Below are positions 1 through 31,090 of a DNA stretch of 64,000 nt, piece by piece. The translations under genes were made by a program, and so were the position numbers. Position 1 is the stretch's first letter, and each line of letters begins with the position of its first letter. The stretch is from Asterias amurensis (lineage: Eukaryota; Echinodermata; Asteroidea; Forcipulatida; Asteriidae), in contig NC_092651.1 of the NCBI RefSeq assembly GCF_032118995.1, positions 23,358,349 through 23,422,348 of the forward strand, given 5' to 3'. The notes beneath the pieces were generated by a model, which saw only the letters and a program-made list of their open reading frames with translations, made no database searches and was not told the DNA's origin.

Positions 1-429
1 GGTAATGTCAACAACTTAGGAATAGGAGAAGCATGAGTGACGGTCACTGACAGCAAGTACCTTGTGTTTTGAGTGTTTTTGATTTTGTATTTTAGATTTA
101 GCCAAACTGTAGTTTGTTTTTCATAACACATTGCCAGCATAAACCAAACTGTTCTGGAACAGGACGTACTGGACACGAGTTCCCCAAGGATAACAAGCGG
201 TGTGCATGAGTTTTGGGGAGTCAGTGTTTCTTCTAGTAATTAACAGAAATTCCAAAATGCTGACCTACCAAAAATTGAGAAGAAATCTGAAGTTTAGTTG
301 TATCTGATTTAATTTTCAAGAGGCTGAGAGACTTCTAACTATTTTTTGAGTATTTTTGAATTTTTAGCGTTTACCATTGTTTGCACCCTTACCTGGTAGG
401 TCTGCTGCCCTGTAGTGGCAGAGCTTTCA

Positions 430-600
430 AAAAGTCTTCCATTATAATTTTTGCGTTTATTTTACTTTTTGACCAAAAAGTGGTGATGTTTTTGACCGAA
501 AAGGTATTTATGAATGGGAATCAAAGTATGTTGAATCGGTTTTCAACTAGTGGTTTAAACCCGCCGAGGCCTGGTTCTTGATAACTTACCTCGACTTTGG
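430..600 (+). repeat. Family-H repeat, partial copy
   Basis: Shares long segments with 11400-11755 and 36330-36690, including the core CAACTAGTGGTTTAAACC followed by a GCCGAGGCCTGGTT block. Only one arm of the palindromic core is present here; the other two copies carry both arms. Confidence 0.65.
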
Positions 601-680
601 AAAGTTTTTTATTATTTTTTATTTATAAAGTAAAGTTTATAAATTGACTAATTTGTAACCTAACAACTATACAAAAATAG

Positions 681-1020
681 TCTTAATTTGTAAATTCTGA
701 AGAGCCCAGTTGTTTCTTAGTGGATTCTGATAGAGGACGACATGCTATATCAAGTGATTTTCATTTCGTTGATTTTTGGAATGATGCGTTATTTCAAAAA
801 TTGGGTCAAAGGTCACGATAACATATTAAAGATCACAGTGATTTGTACTAAAATAGTCATAAAGTTGTTAATTTTGAAGAGCCCAACTGTTTCTTAGTGG
901 ATACTGATAGAAGAAGACATGCTCTATCAAGTGATTTTTATTTCGTTGATTTTTGGAATGATACATATTTCAAAAACTGGGTCAAAGGTCACGATAACAT
1001 ATTTAAGATTACAGTAACCT
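681..1020 (+). repeat. Two-copy direct tandem duplication (about 167-bp unit)
   Basis: The block starting near 681 (taattt...gaagagcccagttgtttcttagtgga) recurs starting near 849 with the same order of motifs through GGGTCAAAGGTCACGATAAC. Identity looks high, with scattered substitutions and small indels. No coding sense is seen. Confidence 0.75.
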
Positions 1021-2089
1021 ACATTTCTGAAAATTTATTTTTAACAAAAGAATTGATTTTAGCATGCAATTCTCATCATTTTGATACCCAATTTGCATAT
1101 ATGTGATAAAAATTGACATGGTTATGACATATTTTTACCCAAAAGGTGGTATTTACCCTAAAAATGTCAGATTTTAGTGGTTTCTGCCCTGACCACATGG
1201 TAAGTCGGATCGGGCTAAAAATTTGTGTGCATTCATTGCTCATTAGGACCTACAAGCACAGCAATTTTTATCAAAATCGGAAGACATGAGGTAAAAAAGT
1301 GTGTTGGTCTGACATGGAATGACCCATATAGACTACATGACAGTATACTACAACAAGCACTACTTCTGCACGCACATAGCACACTGTATACAACACTTCT
1401 GCTGCAGTGAATAGGTAAGTGATAATTGTGTTGTCTTGAAACAATCATAAGACCTGAATTTAAACTATTTTCCAGAGATTCCTTGCATGTTTTTGAAGGC
1501 TTAGAAAACAAAGAGAAGATGTAAATTTTGACTGTTCATGTATCTGAGATCGTGACTTAAATTACTTATTAATTGTAATAAAAATTAAGGTTATATTGTT
1601 ATTGCTTTCCTCTTAAACCAAAGTTTCTTTCATTTTTCAAACTCAGGTTGTCAAAAAAGGGTTACTTTGTTTGGCCAACTGGAGAGAACAAGGAGTGGAA
1701 GTCATCATGGTCATCCCTAAACATGGTGATCTCAATTCCAAACCCTATAATAATGACTCAAAGGGGAGCACGCAAGTGAAGTGATGATGATGTGTCACAA
1801 ATTTAACAAAAGCTGGCGTTATTGTAAAGCATGGGTATTTACCTGTCATCCAGATCAACCAAAATGAAAGACAACTGTGTTCAAGTTAAATTTGTCTGTA
1901 TTATAATGATGTTATTGGCAGTTACTTGGTGTTAAAATGTCTTTTGAGTTTAAATTGGTTGTTTCAGTTCTCTTCAAACATGTCACCTACTTTTTACTTT
2001 GAAGATGGTTTTGACATGGTTTCATTGAAAAGGCCTTTAACTTGCTACACTCCGTAATCTGTATAGGTAAGGCAGCTTAATGGTATTTG

Positions 2090-2589
2090 NNNNNNNNNNN
2101 NNNNNNNNNNNNNNNNNNNNNNNNNNNNNNNNNNNNNNNNNNNNNNNNNNNNNNNNNNNNNNNNNNNNNNNNNNNNNNNNNNNNNNNNNNNNNNNNNNNN
2201 NNNNNNNNNNNNNNNNNNNNNNNNNNNNNNNNNNNNNNNNNNNNNNNNNNNNNNNNNNNNNNNNNNNNNNNNNNNNNNNNNNNNNNNNNNNNNNNNNNNN
2301 NNNNNNNNNNNNNNNNNNNNNNNNNNNNNNNNNNNNNNNNNNNNNNNNNNNNNNNNNNNNNNNNNNNNNNNNNNNNNNNNNNNNNNNNNNNNNNNNNNNN
2401 NNNNNNNNNNNNNNNNNNNNNNNNNNNNNNNNNNNNNNNNNNNNNNNNNNNNNNNNNNNNNNNNNNNNNNNNNNNNNNNNNNNNNNNNNNNNNNNNNNNN
2501 NNNNNNNNNNNNNNNNNNNNNNNNNNNNNNNNNNNNNNNNNNNNNNNNNNNNNNNNNNNNNNNNNNNNNNNNNNNNNNNNNNNNNNNNN
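2090..2589. other. Assembly gap (500 N)
   Basis: Exactly 500 N characters, a conventional placeholder length, so the true distance is unknown. It is followed at once by a poly-C/poly-A tract, the sort of sequence that breaks assemblies. Any 5' exon of the flanking genes could lie inside. Confidence 0.98.
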
Positions 2590-2710
2590 GTTTCTAGAAG
2601 TACCCCCCCCCCAAAAAAAAAAAGGCCAAACCCAGCAGATTTTCCATTCAGCGTTATTCTTTTCTGAATTGTAATACATGTTCCTTGATCAATGTTTCCT
2701 TATTCAACAG

Positions 2711-2951
2711 ATAATTCAACGGATGTTGAGACATCTGCAAGTTTAGTAACTGGAACACCCACGGCACGCCAACATGGGATCTGTGAGGTTCAGCACTGCT
2801 CAAGACTGCCAGAGAAAGAAAAACCTCCATATTTTTTAAAGATTCATAGCCCAGAATATAATGAGCCAATAGACTGAGTCCCCATGAGTGCTTGGTGTTG
2901 CACTCAAAACACTGACAGTGTCTGAGCATGAAATCCTCAAAAGTCAGGATG
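2711..2951 (+). pseudogene. Decayed duplicate of the LARGE first coding exon
   Basis: This segment aligns collinearly with the first coding exon of LARGE at 10117-10401. Both begin right after an acceptor ending ACAG with ATAAT, share the blocks around CTGCTCAAGA and GGTGT.GCACTC, and end in AGTCA.GATG followed by GTAAGT. The copy has lost the protein: in the frame matching the LARGE signal anchor, a TGA directly precedes the anchor-equivalent codons, there is no ATG, and the hydrophobic stretch is disrupted. Both splice signals are still intact, so it could survive as a noncoding 5' exon. The homology is read by eye; its age is inferred as old because divergence is considerable. Confidence 0.6.
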
Positions 2952-3197
2952 GTAAGTCTGTCAAAGGTTAAAGTCCAATAAGTTGTGCTGACTTGAGACA
3001 TAATTAGCAATTTGGTAAACTAGTGGAAAGCTTGGGTAAACTAGTTGTAAGCTCTTTGCTTTATATACATAGCACACGTTGTCAAGGAAGTTTTGTCTGT
3101 GTGTGCATATTTACAGGTTTGATGACTTTTCTACTTAAGTCTGATTTCCATTTTTTTTTCCCATTAAGAAGGCGGAAAAAATAATGTTTAGCATTAA

Positions 3198-3575
3198 AGG
3201 CAGTGGACACTATTGGTAATTGTCAAAGACCAGTCTTCTCACTTGGTGTATCTCAACATATGCATGAAATAACAAACCTGTGAAAATTTGAGCTCAATTG
3301 GTCGTCGAAGTTGCGAGATAATAATGAAAGAAAAAACACCCTTGTCACACGAAGTTGTGTGCGTTTAGATGCTTGATTTTGAGACCTCAAGTTCTAAACT
3401 TGAGGTCTCGAAATCAAATTCAAGGAAAATTACTTCTTTCTCAAAAACTACGTCACTTCAGAGGGAGCCGTTTCTCAAAATGTTTTATACTATCAACCTC
3501 TCCCCATTACTCGTTACCAAGTGAGGTTTTATGCTGATAATTATTTTTAGTAATTACCAATAGTGTCCACTGCCT
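3198..3575 (-). mobile_element. MITE family B (TTAA-flanked), reverse copy
   Basis: Terminal inverted repeats AGGCAGTGGACACTATTGGT and its complement, each bordered by TTAA. An internal palindrome (GAGACCTCAAG...CTTGAGGTCTC) lies in the middle. About 380 bp with no coding capacity; other copies occur throughout the window. Confidence 0.9.
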
Positions 3576-3697
3576 TTAATTGCCTGAAAAGATGCTATTA
3601 CAAAACACCCCAAAAAGAAATGCAAGTAATTGCGTGAATATGATAGAAATTACTTCTTTGCTTTTTTTGTTGTATCTTTTGTATCGAAATTAAACAG

Positions 3698-5200
3698 GAG
3701 TCCACCACCGATGTTGTGATGTTCCAACCTCAAGCCACTGATGGCCAAGCGCTATATGATGGACAGACTGATGAGGCAGAACAAGGAGGAGGTTACACCA
3801 TCATACGAAGTTTATCTCAGAGACTTCATCCCAGATTGATTGATGATGCCGGTGGGTACACCTATACCTTGAAGTCAAAGAGCAAAAGGAGTACATTATG
3901 GAGGTGTTCTGTCCGGAACAAGACCACGTACTGCCGGGCTACAGTCACACAGCGTGATAAACACTTCAAGAAAGGGCCATTTGAACACATACATCCAGGC
4001 ATTCCAGGACGTTATGTTGTGGAGAAAGTTATCACTCAAGTTAGGATGAAGGCCAAGAGTGAACCTTTGTCGGCAAACAACATTGTTGATGAAGTACGCA
4101 ATGCAAATGTAGGCAACCAGGAACTCCCTCATAGCATGTTGCCTCCTTCTAATCTTGACCATGCCGCCACACATATGAGGAAGCGAATTAAAGAAAGAGA
4201 TTTTAACTTTCAAGATGGCTCAGTCCCAGGGAACTTTGTCAAGAAAGTTGTTAATCGCGGGAAGAAAAGTCATTTTCTACTGGCGACCAATAACCAGTTA
4301 CAACTTCTCTCTCATATGACACATTGGTATATAGATGTAAACACAAATATTGTGAAGTCACCCTTCAAGCTGTTGCTGTCTGTCCACGGCTTTGTGAAGA
4401 AAAATCACCAAGCCAAAGTTGTGCCTTTGCTATTTGCTCTTATGTCTGGCAAACGGAGAAAGGACTTTACAATTGTGTTTAATGCGTTAAAAGTGGCAGT
4501 TCCCAATGGCATTCGTGTGACAGAGTGCATGCTTGACTATGATACCAACTTGTGGAGGGGCCTTAATGACGCCATCCCAAATCTAGAATGTGTTGGTAGC
4601 GCCTACCATTGGATCCAGACTATTTGGGGTAACATTAAAGCATTTGGGCTGCATCTGAGTTACTTAGAGGATCCTAAGGTGTTTAAGCTGATGAGGAAAC
4701 TCATGGCCCTGCCATTCATCCCAGCTGAACTCGTACCAGAGATGCTCACAAAGCTACAGCAGAAGGCCACCACAGGGTTAGTGCATCAACTCCTGAACTA
4801 CGTTGAGGCAACGTGGGTTGAAGGTGATAAGTGCCTGTGGTCACCATCATCATGGAGTGTGTACATGCAGCCGTATCGAACATGCAACGACCTTCACAAC
4901 TGGCATGACCGTCTGAGCAAAATAGGCAAGAAAGGACGACTTCTGCTGAACTCCTTGGTGCAAAAGTTGTACGGTGAAGCCAAGACGGTGACCTTACAGG
5001 TTATGATCATATACGATGGAAAGCTGAGTAGACCTCAGGAGGAAGCCTACAAGGCTGTACAGAATAAAGCCTCAAGACATTGGGACGATTATCAGCAAGA
5101 GAAGAAGTCACTAAAACATCTCTTGAAAGCTTGCGCTACTGATCTGGTCCAGGTAGAGTCTGCATACCTACCACCCAAGGACTTAAGTGAAATTCTCTGA
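3698..5200 (+). CDS. FLYWCH zinc-finger / MULE transposase-like protein (3' exon or single-exon gene)
   Basis: An open frame of about 500 codons with no internal stop. The first ATG is at 3719; the frame is open back to a plausible acceptor (AAACAG before 3698), so an upstream exon may exist, possibly in the N gap. Residue numbers here count from 3716. A FLYWCH-type zinc finger lies near 48-95: W62, C64, C73 and HxH at 91-93. A Mutator-like (MULE) transposase core spans about 200-400: D207 in WYIDVNT, the block VPLLFALMSGKRRKDF, D274/D276 in MLDYDTNLW, an AYHWIQTIW block, RKLMALPF, YVEATWV, and WSVYMQPYRTCND. Two hallmarks of animal MULEs look altered: GCxFHW reads GSAYHW (S295), and NDxExWH reads NDLHNWH (H394 where E is expected). 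Known of the families: FLYWCH binds DNA, and MULE cores cut and join DNA. I infer a catalytically weak or dead, possibly domesticated, transposase-derived DNA-binding protein. A relic transposon is the alternative. Confidence 0.82.
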   Translation, partial: ESTTDVVMFQPQATDGQALYDGQTDEAEQGGGYTIIRSLSQRLHPRLIDDAGGYTYTLKSKSKRSTLWRCSVRNKTTYCRATVTQRDKHFKKGPFEHIHPGIPGRYVVEKVITQVRMKAKSEPLSANNIVDEVRNANVGNQELPHSMLPPSNLDHAATHMRKRIKERDFNFQDGSVPGNFVKKVVNRGKKSHFLLATNNQLQLLSHMTHWYIDVNTNIVKSPFKLLLSVHGFVKKNHQAKVVPLLFALMSGKRRKDFTIVFNALKVAVPNGIRVTECMLDYDTNLWRGLNDAIPNLECVGSAYHWIQTIWGNIKAFGLHLSYLEDPKVFKLMRKLMALPFIPAELVPEMLTKLQQKATTGLVHQLLNYVEATWVEGDKCLWSPSSWSVYMQPYRTCNDLHNWHDRLSKIGKKGRLLLNSLVQKLYGEAKTVTLQVMIIYDGKLSRPQEEAYKAVQNKASRHWDDYQQEKKSLKHLLKACATDLVQVESAYLPPKDLSEIL

Positions 5201-8200
5201 TTGTTAAGTTTTTAAGTTTCAACCCCCCCCCCCCCCAAAAAAAAAAAAAAACAAGTTTCTGATAATTGGGCCAAATTTTCAAACAGAAAAGAAAAGAAAC
5301 GCTTGTTCAAGACAGCTGGAGAAAAATTATTATTATTATTTTTTTTTTGGGGTGACAATGAAAATGTTTTTAAAGCACGTGGATTTATTGTATTGTCACG
5401 CACCATGAATCACAAAACCTTTACCAACTGAATGATCCATTTGTTTCAAACTCATGTGCCCCTACATCTTTTCAGGAAATTTAGTGTGCGTCTTGACCCC
5501 TATTTGTGACTGTACTTTCAAACCCTTAGGCCTATATCAGTAAATTATTGACCTTTTAATGTATCAAGTTAGTGGCCTGACATTTTTACCTAAGCAGCTT
5601 CCTCGCAGGCTAGAAAGACTCTGCTAGTTTGTTGAAACATCAGGGCCCAATTTCATGGCTCTGCTTACCGCCGAATTCTGCGCTTACGATCACGATTCCT
5701 CGCTTACTTGCAAGCGCCGAATTTCTGCGCTAGCCTTGTAAGCGTAGAATGCCTAGTAATGCGGAGAAGCCAAAATTCGCCACTAACCCGTGAAATAGGC
5801 TTGCCGTAAGCACAGAATTCCCTGCTTCCGTAAGCACCGATTTTGTGCTTACGGTAAGCAGAGCCACGAAACTGGGCCCAGGTATTTTTTGCATTTATGC
5901 CATAACACCATTTTGGTTGGTGAGTAGTTTGTAACAGATAATTCTCTTTTCTCAAAATAAGATTTTCAAAATTTTGGGGTCAAATCGGCCAAAAATCTGA
6001 CAGCATCTTTAAAATGTGGTCTTTGTATTGTATTCATTACCAAAAGATTTGATTAATTGGTTTTTGAGTTACAGTGGTTAAGTTCACTTTTTATTAATCC
6101 TAGCGTCAGTTTTTCTTAATGGTCATCTTCCACTACTTGTTCTCTGCTCTTGATTTTCGAGTGTTCCATTACACTAGTCATGCACTTTGGTTTACATTTT
6201 TCTCACTATCATGTCTGTGTTGAATATTGGCAGAATATACAATAAAAACAACAGTTCATCAACTAATCTTATGAGGTTTAAAAAGTGAGGACTTTATTTA
6301 CTAAAAGTTTTATTTATTTATTTTAAATCTTTCTCTAAATTAAAACAACTGATTGGATCCTCCAAAACCAGCACTGTGACCCACAGGCGTGAAGATATTG
6401 GGCAGATAATGAAGAAATGTTAGTTCTTGATTGGTTGAAACAATAAGTGGGTGAAACTACATGTATGGTGAAACTTTGCAGGGACTGAAAACCCAATTAG
6501 GCCTCTGACGTTTTTAGTGACAAGCGAGATAACTAGCCTGTCCTTTCACGAGTCCCGAATAAGCTCGGTCCACGTTTCAAAACAAAGTACGGCATGTCTG
6601 GCCAGCCGGACCAAGGAGAAAAGTTTAATTGTTTTTAAGGGGAGGAAACTAGGGAAAAATTGACAATCCACCTGCAAGTAGTAGGTCCACGGAGGCGAAT
6701 GCGGGACATAAACCTCTGAGCAACCATCAATCCATTTTTCTCCAATTATCTTATTTTCTCATTTTCCAGTGGGCTTGTACAAAAAAACAAGGAGTGCTGC
6801 TGCTAACTGTTTTTATACAAAGAAAGTTATCCGTTCACCAAAAGTACACCGGCAAAAAATACAATGGAAATTTATCGTCTCGGATTCCGTTTTAAATTTC
6901 TTAGGCAGATTTTTCACATGAGTTTGAAGCAAAATGGACAAGTGATTTTTAGTGTGTGCTTTATTGAATCCCCAAATAGTACAAAGTTACAGTTCAAAAG
7001 AGGAAAATGGTTTGCCGGAGAAAGTTTGGGAATAAAAGCAATAATTTGACGATAAATAGCTCTCTCTCCCCCCCCCCTTTTTTTTTTTTTTTTTTTTTGC
7101 ACAAAAAACTTGTTGTATTGCCCTGTCTGATGGGTCCCCGAAACCCGGAGATAGACTTCCTACTTGCCCATCTGGACATTTTGGCTTGTTTTGCTCAAGT
7201 TTAGTGTATTTGGGGAAAAAGGGTCCTCAATCATAATTCGCAATAAGATAATATTTCCCACAAGCTCAGCAGATTTCCTCGGTCCTTATTACTCTATGAT
7301 ACTTGCGAGGATAGAAAAGTCGGCCGACGCTTGGCCGACAGCCTAGTGAGATGTAGACTTGACTCAAGTCACAATCCCGTGCCATCCCCAGGAAAATACT
7401 GTTTTGTGATGCTCTCTGCATTCCAAAACCTGTTCCGCATGCTGGAGCACATTTTGACGGCGAGCGCGCACTGTGTATGTTTTATAGTGTTTTTGTCGGG
7501 GTTTAGGCTTAGGGACCTCTCATACGAGAATGGGACTTGAATCAAGTCTAAGTGAGATACCGCTGCCTGTCTAGTCTTTGGCTCGTCGGCCCCACGGCCA
7601 GCACTGTTTTAAGCAATAATTTCCCTTTTAAAGTCTCGTGGTGGCGCTATACTACATTCACGGATGGTTAAAAAACAACAAAAAGAGGATGGCCAATTTG
7701 CTGTAGTTCGAAACGAGCCTTTGTCACACATGTCACAAGGATTGAATTGACCACGAAGGATTAATGTGAGTTTGTTTATATTCTAATAATATTTTAATGA
7801 ATATGTTGATTGACTAAGGCATTGTTATTATGTGAATGAATGTGGTTTGTACGAGTACACTGACTTTTAATTTTATCTGTTGGTTTTCGTGATCATTCAT
7901 GATCATGATGTTGACTGTTGTTGACTGGCTGTAGTGTAGTGTATGTCTATGTGCACTGCATTGCACTGCTGGTGGGGTGGGGGGAGTCTACTCATTGAAA
8001 CAGAGGACTATGAGAAAGTGAGGGCGTCTTCAGCTTGCTATACGATGCCTTCCCATGGCTGGGTGACCTCGAAGACTCTTGCATCGAAGAATATGACCCC
8101 TACTACATAACATTCAAAAAACCTTTTGTCAGTTTGTAGTTGCGATAATGTAGCCCTCCTCTCCTTTGCCATCGGGAGGAGGGTTACGCTATCGCTCAAA

Positions 8201-8410
8201 CTACTCAGTTTGTTGTGGGCCTGTTTTTATTTCAACACAATATGATATACCATTATCAAAAGGGACAATTCTCGATCAAAACTGTTTGTTAAGTGTAAAA
8301 GAAATGTCCTTGATTATATTCAGGTGGAGTTTACAAGAGTAAATACACTCTAAGCAGGGACATAAATAATAACAAAAGAGGACAATTTGGGTCCAAGGTT
8401 CAGGGAAGGT
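5201..8410. other. Intergenic, no gene recognised
   Basis: Holds a C-run/A-run tract at about 5222-5252, a family-I foldback (5642-5881), a C-run/T-run tract at about 7070-7098, and an imperfect inverted arrangement around 7320-7600. There is also a short inverted repeat near 8147-8203 (GTAGCCCTCCTC...GGAGGAGGGTTAC) whose motif recurs near 49873-49930. No exon-like open frame is convincing. The promoter or a noncoding first exon of LARGE might lie here. Confidence 0.5.
5642..5881. mobile_element. Foldback MITE family I
   Basis: Opens with GGGCCCAATTTCATGGCTCT and closes with the near complement AGAGCCACGAAACTGGGCCC. Repeated GCTTAC/GTAAGC motifs fill the inside. The ends recur at about 16039, 19710, 23446, 32341, 53020 and 60361. 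Confidence 0.8.
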
Positions 8411-8557
8411 CCTCAGGATAACTTTCCGTATGGCGCCACCACTTTTTCACTCATTTTTACAAAAAGGGATAATATCAATCAGGTAAATTAGATACTATAT
8501 TATTTTATTTTGAATGAAAAAGTGGTGGCGCCATACGGAAACTTTTCCGGTCCTCAG
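8411..8557. mobile_element. Small foldback element with GGCGCC-bearing arms
   Basis: The left arm ACTTTCCGTATGGCGCCACC and its complement around 8521-8548 form a hairpin of roughly 35-bp arms; flanking GGTCCTCAG occurs on both sides as a possible target duplication. A single arm of a related copy is at about 52505-52545. Confidence 0.7.
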
Positions 8558-8831
8558 TTGGAAAACGTGTACAAAACCAGTGGGAGCTGTTGCAAAAAGT
8601 AATAAACAAAATTAAAGTGGGACAACAGGAGGTCCACGGTTGTTGCAGGCTTTTAAAATACAAGCTTGTAGAATCTTCATCTTCTTCTTCCTTGTAAAGT
8701 GCAGGTTCAAATGGTTGAAGATGTACGCACTGCGTGTGAGCGCATGTGTTGACTTGGGCAACAGAAATTTGTGTCAGGTGCAGATAGAATTATGTACAGG
8801 TGCGAGTAAAAAGCTGGAGATGAGGTTTACT

Positions 8832-9951
8832 TCAGCCGGGGTCCCTTAACGCCAGTTTGAAAGCGTCAAGGGACGGGTATGCCGTAGGATCAACTGGGGG
8901 TTGTTCCAGTCCCGGATGGTGTGTGGGAAGAAGGAGCTGGCGTAGACTGAAGAGCTGGTACATGTATGTGGGATTGTGAAACGAGAGCCATGACCTCTTG
9001 TTGATGTGGTTGAGTGTGTGAGAAGGGTGTTCCAAGGGATGTCGACCAAGTTGTACAAATGTATATTATTTTGTACATCATTTGAAGGCGGTTTTGGTAA
9101 CGACATTCCTGAAGAGAGGGCCATTCGAGGTGATCTAGCATGGCGGTAACACTGCTCGTTCTTCTATAATCTCCCATGACGAATCGAGCTTAGCTTCGTT
9201 GGACTTGCTCTAGCTTCTTGATGTTAAGTTGCGCGTGGGGATCCCATGAAGTTGTTGCGTATTCGACTGCTGGTCGAATAAAGGTGGTGTAGACAGCTTC
9301 TTTGATTTTCTGGCTGCTGTGGCTCATATTGCGGGAGAAGAAGGCCTTGGTGCTACATGTAGTGGCTCTTTTTGAGATGTTGTCAACATGGGTGTTGAAG
9401 CTTAGCTTCGGATCACGGTGAACTCCCAGGTATTTAGAGGAGTTGACAGCCTCCAAGGTATGCCCATGGATGGTGTAAGAGGCAGGGACAATGGTCTGCT
9501 TGCTGGTGACTCTGACTACTTGGCACTGTGTTGAATTGAAGCGCATCAGCCATTTCATTTCCCAGTCTTGGAGGGCGTCGATATCTTTCTGGAGGCTGAT
9601 GGCTGTGTGGATTGAAGAGATGTGTCTGTAAACAACAGTATCGTCTGCAAACAGCCTACAAGTAGTTGTTGAGCTTGAGAGGCAGTCAGGCAGGTCATTG
9701 ATGTACACTAAGAAGAGTAGAGGGCCGAGTACACTGCCTTGAGAGACTCCAGATGTGACGCTGGTTTCGCTGCTCTTCTGGCCATCGACGAGAACACATT
9801 GACTGCGGGAGTGGAGGAAGTCTGTAATCCATTCCAGTGCCTTACCTCTTACATCGTAATGATTGACTTTCTTCAGCAGGTGCCGATGAGAATCTATGCT
9901 CGTGTGTGCGTGTGTACTCTTTGGCTGCAATCTATTTCTGAAAATGGACAT
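8832..9951 (-). mobile_element. Broken non-LTR retrotransposon (LINE), reverse transcriptase part
   Basis: On the minus strand, 9190-9951 encodes the palm and thumb region of a LINE reverse transcriptase: a GKALEWITDFL block, SGVSQGSVLGPLLFLVYIND, the catalytic RLFADDTVVYR, and SSKYLGV. The reading continues downstream in other frames (about 8846-9177) with the usual C-terminal blocks MGDYRRTSSVTAM, RLQMMYKIIY and SSFFPHTIRDWN, so at least one stop and a frame change interrupt it. The 5' part (endonuclease, ORF1) is absent, as expected of 5'-truncated insertion. The block order fits the Jockey/CR1 group; exact clade is uncertain. It lies antisense between the FLYWCH ORF and LARGE. Confidence 0.88.
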
Positions 9952-10116
9952 TAATTAAAAAATAAAAAATTAAATGGCATGTATGATGTAGTTTGATTAG
10001 ACCCCCCCCCCCCCACCCCCCATCCCCCCAAAAAGTGTTGGGATGTGAAACTCCGAAAACTATGTTTCTGGATTATGTGTAATAATTTTTAAATGAACTG
10101 TTTCCTCATCCCACAG

Positions 10117-29353
<19,237 letters not shown>

Positions 29354-29822
29354 TGAAGGTGCTGCGGAAGAACATGTACAACTTTTTTAACCACAGACGT
29401 GTCATTGCACTGGGTTTCAATATGAAATGGATGTATTCAGCTTCGGAATTAAGCAGCCAAGTCTTTTTTCTTTCTTTGTTAACACTTAAGGAGAAAGTAC
29501 TTAACAGAAATTTCCGTCCGTTATTTTGTTCAACTATGAAGTTGGACGTATGTACACGTTTTCTTGCAGGCTTCCAAATAACCAATGGCGTCCACAGCAA
29601 TTGCCTGTTTTTGCCGTGGTGCCTTGGGCAAGGTTCCTGTACCAATTGACCTTCACATGCCCCAGAGGAACATTAATGTGCCCCTTTAAGAGCGAAGTTC
29701 AAGGTCTGTTCTTGTATTATACAAATGTTTATGAGTGAAATTATGAGAGTGTTTCCATGAAGGTGGAATATTCAGTTCAATGAAGACGGGGGCAGTATAA
29801 TGGAACGTCCCATCTTTCATTC

Positions 29823-30203
29823 AAGACATTGGACACTATTGGTAATTGTCAAAGACCAGTCTTCTCACTTGATGTATCTCAACATATGCATAAAATAACA
29901 AGCCTGTGAAAATTTGAGCTTGATTGGTCGGCGGAGTTGCGAGATAACTATGAAAGAAAAAAAACACCCTTGTCACACAAAGTTGTGTGCTTTCAGATGC
30001 TTGATTTCGAGACCTCAAATTCTAAACTTGAGGTATCGAAATCAAAATCATGGAAAATTACTTCTTTCTCGAACACTAAGTTACTTCAGAGGGTGCCGTT
30101 TCTCACAATGTTTTATGCTACCAACAGCTCTCCATTACTCATTACCAAATAAGGTTTTATGCTAACAATTATTTTGAGTAATTACCAATAGTGTCCACTG
30201 CCT
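29823..30203 (-). mobile_element. MITE family B, reverse copy
   Basis: Starts GACATTGGACACTATTGGTA (left end slightly eroded) and ends CAATAGTGTCCACTGCCT followed by TTAA. Confidence 0.88.
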
Positions 30204-31090
30204 TTAAATTATTTCCTCTGGGTGTTTGGGTTGGCGTAGTGAGGTATTTTGTACGCCTTTTACCTCTAAGACCCTGGTTGGAGTCACGCCAGGGGCACTA
30301 CCCAGATTAGGTTTTCAGTCCGTGTGGGTTTTCCCTGGACTAAATCTCTGGGGTTTTCCTCCCACATCTTAAACTGAAATTTCCTTCCTTGTCTTCTCTC
30401 CATTGGGTTCTTGGCTACTACAGTGATTATGTTCACTTTTCTGAGAGTCCTTGGTTTTACAACCAGAATAAAATACATTTTGTTTGTTTTAATACCAATA
30501 ATTAGTACATCCAGTGCAATGACATATCTCATTATGCTTTTGTCTTTTTTAACATTTTGTATATAATATTAAAAGGCGGACTGCCAACATCGGCCTTTGT
30601 ATATGGTGCTTTTATGGCTATGTTTTTCATGAGAAGAAAAAAATAAGAAAAATCATAGACAGTAAACTAATTGTTTTTTTTAAATTACTAAGTTACTTAA
30701 TGTGTTTGTTCTAAATGTTTAAAGGTATTTCTTGAGAAATGTGGATTTGTAGTGTAGGAGTTTAGATGAAATATTGTTCCACCGACATGTTTAAATTCGT
30801 GCGTCTTTGACTGCTGAGAAAAACGAGAGCAACAACTGATTTCTATAAGCTGTCAGAAAGACCTTGTATCAAAACTAACATAAAAAAAACAAACCAAAAT
30901 AGGTGATTTCACAGGACTTTGTGAAAATATTTTTATAACACTGATGGTTGTTTGGGTAAAACATAAACAATAAAAATCTGATTTATTTTAACACTTCTGG
31001 GTATTTTGGAGAAGGAAGTTACCGGTAAACATTTTTTGACTTGAACAAGTTGAGGATTGGTCGTACTACAAATGATTTTAATATTGTTTA

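Larger units (their letters stand above)
1..2089. other. Intergenic, repeat-bearing, no gene recognised
   Basis: No open frame here looks like a conserved protein. The stretch holds a partial family-H element (about 430-600) and a direct tandem duplication (about 681-1020), described separately. The remainder is AT-rich unique-looking sequence without visible exons. Confidence 0.6.

Noticed and set aside
2077-2679. Open frames of about 200 codons on both strands
   Set aside because: They are made of N bases in the assembly gap.
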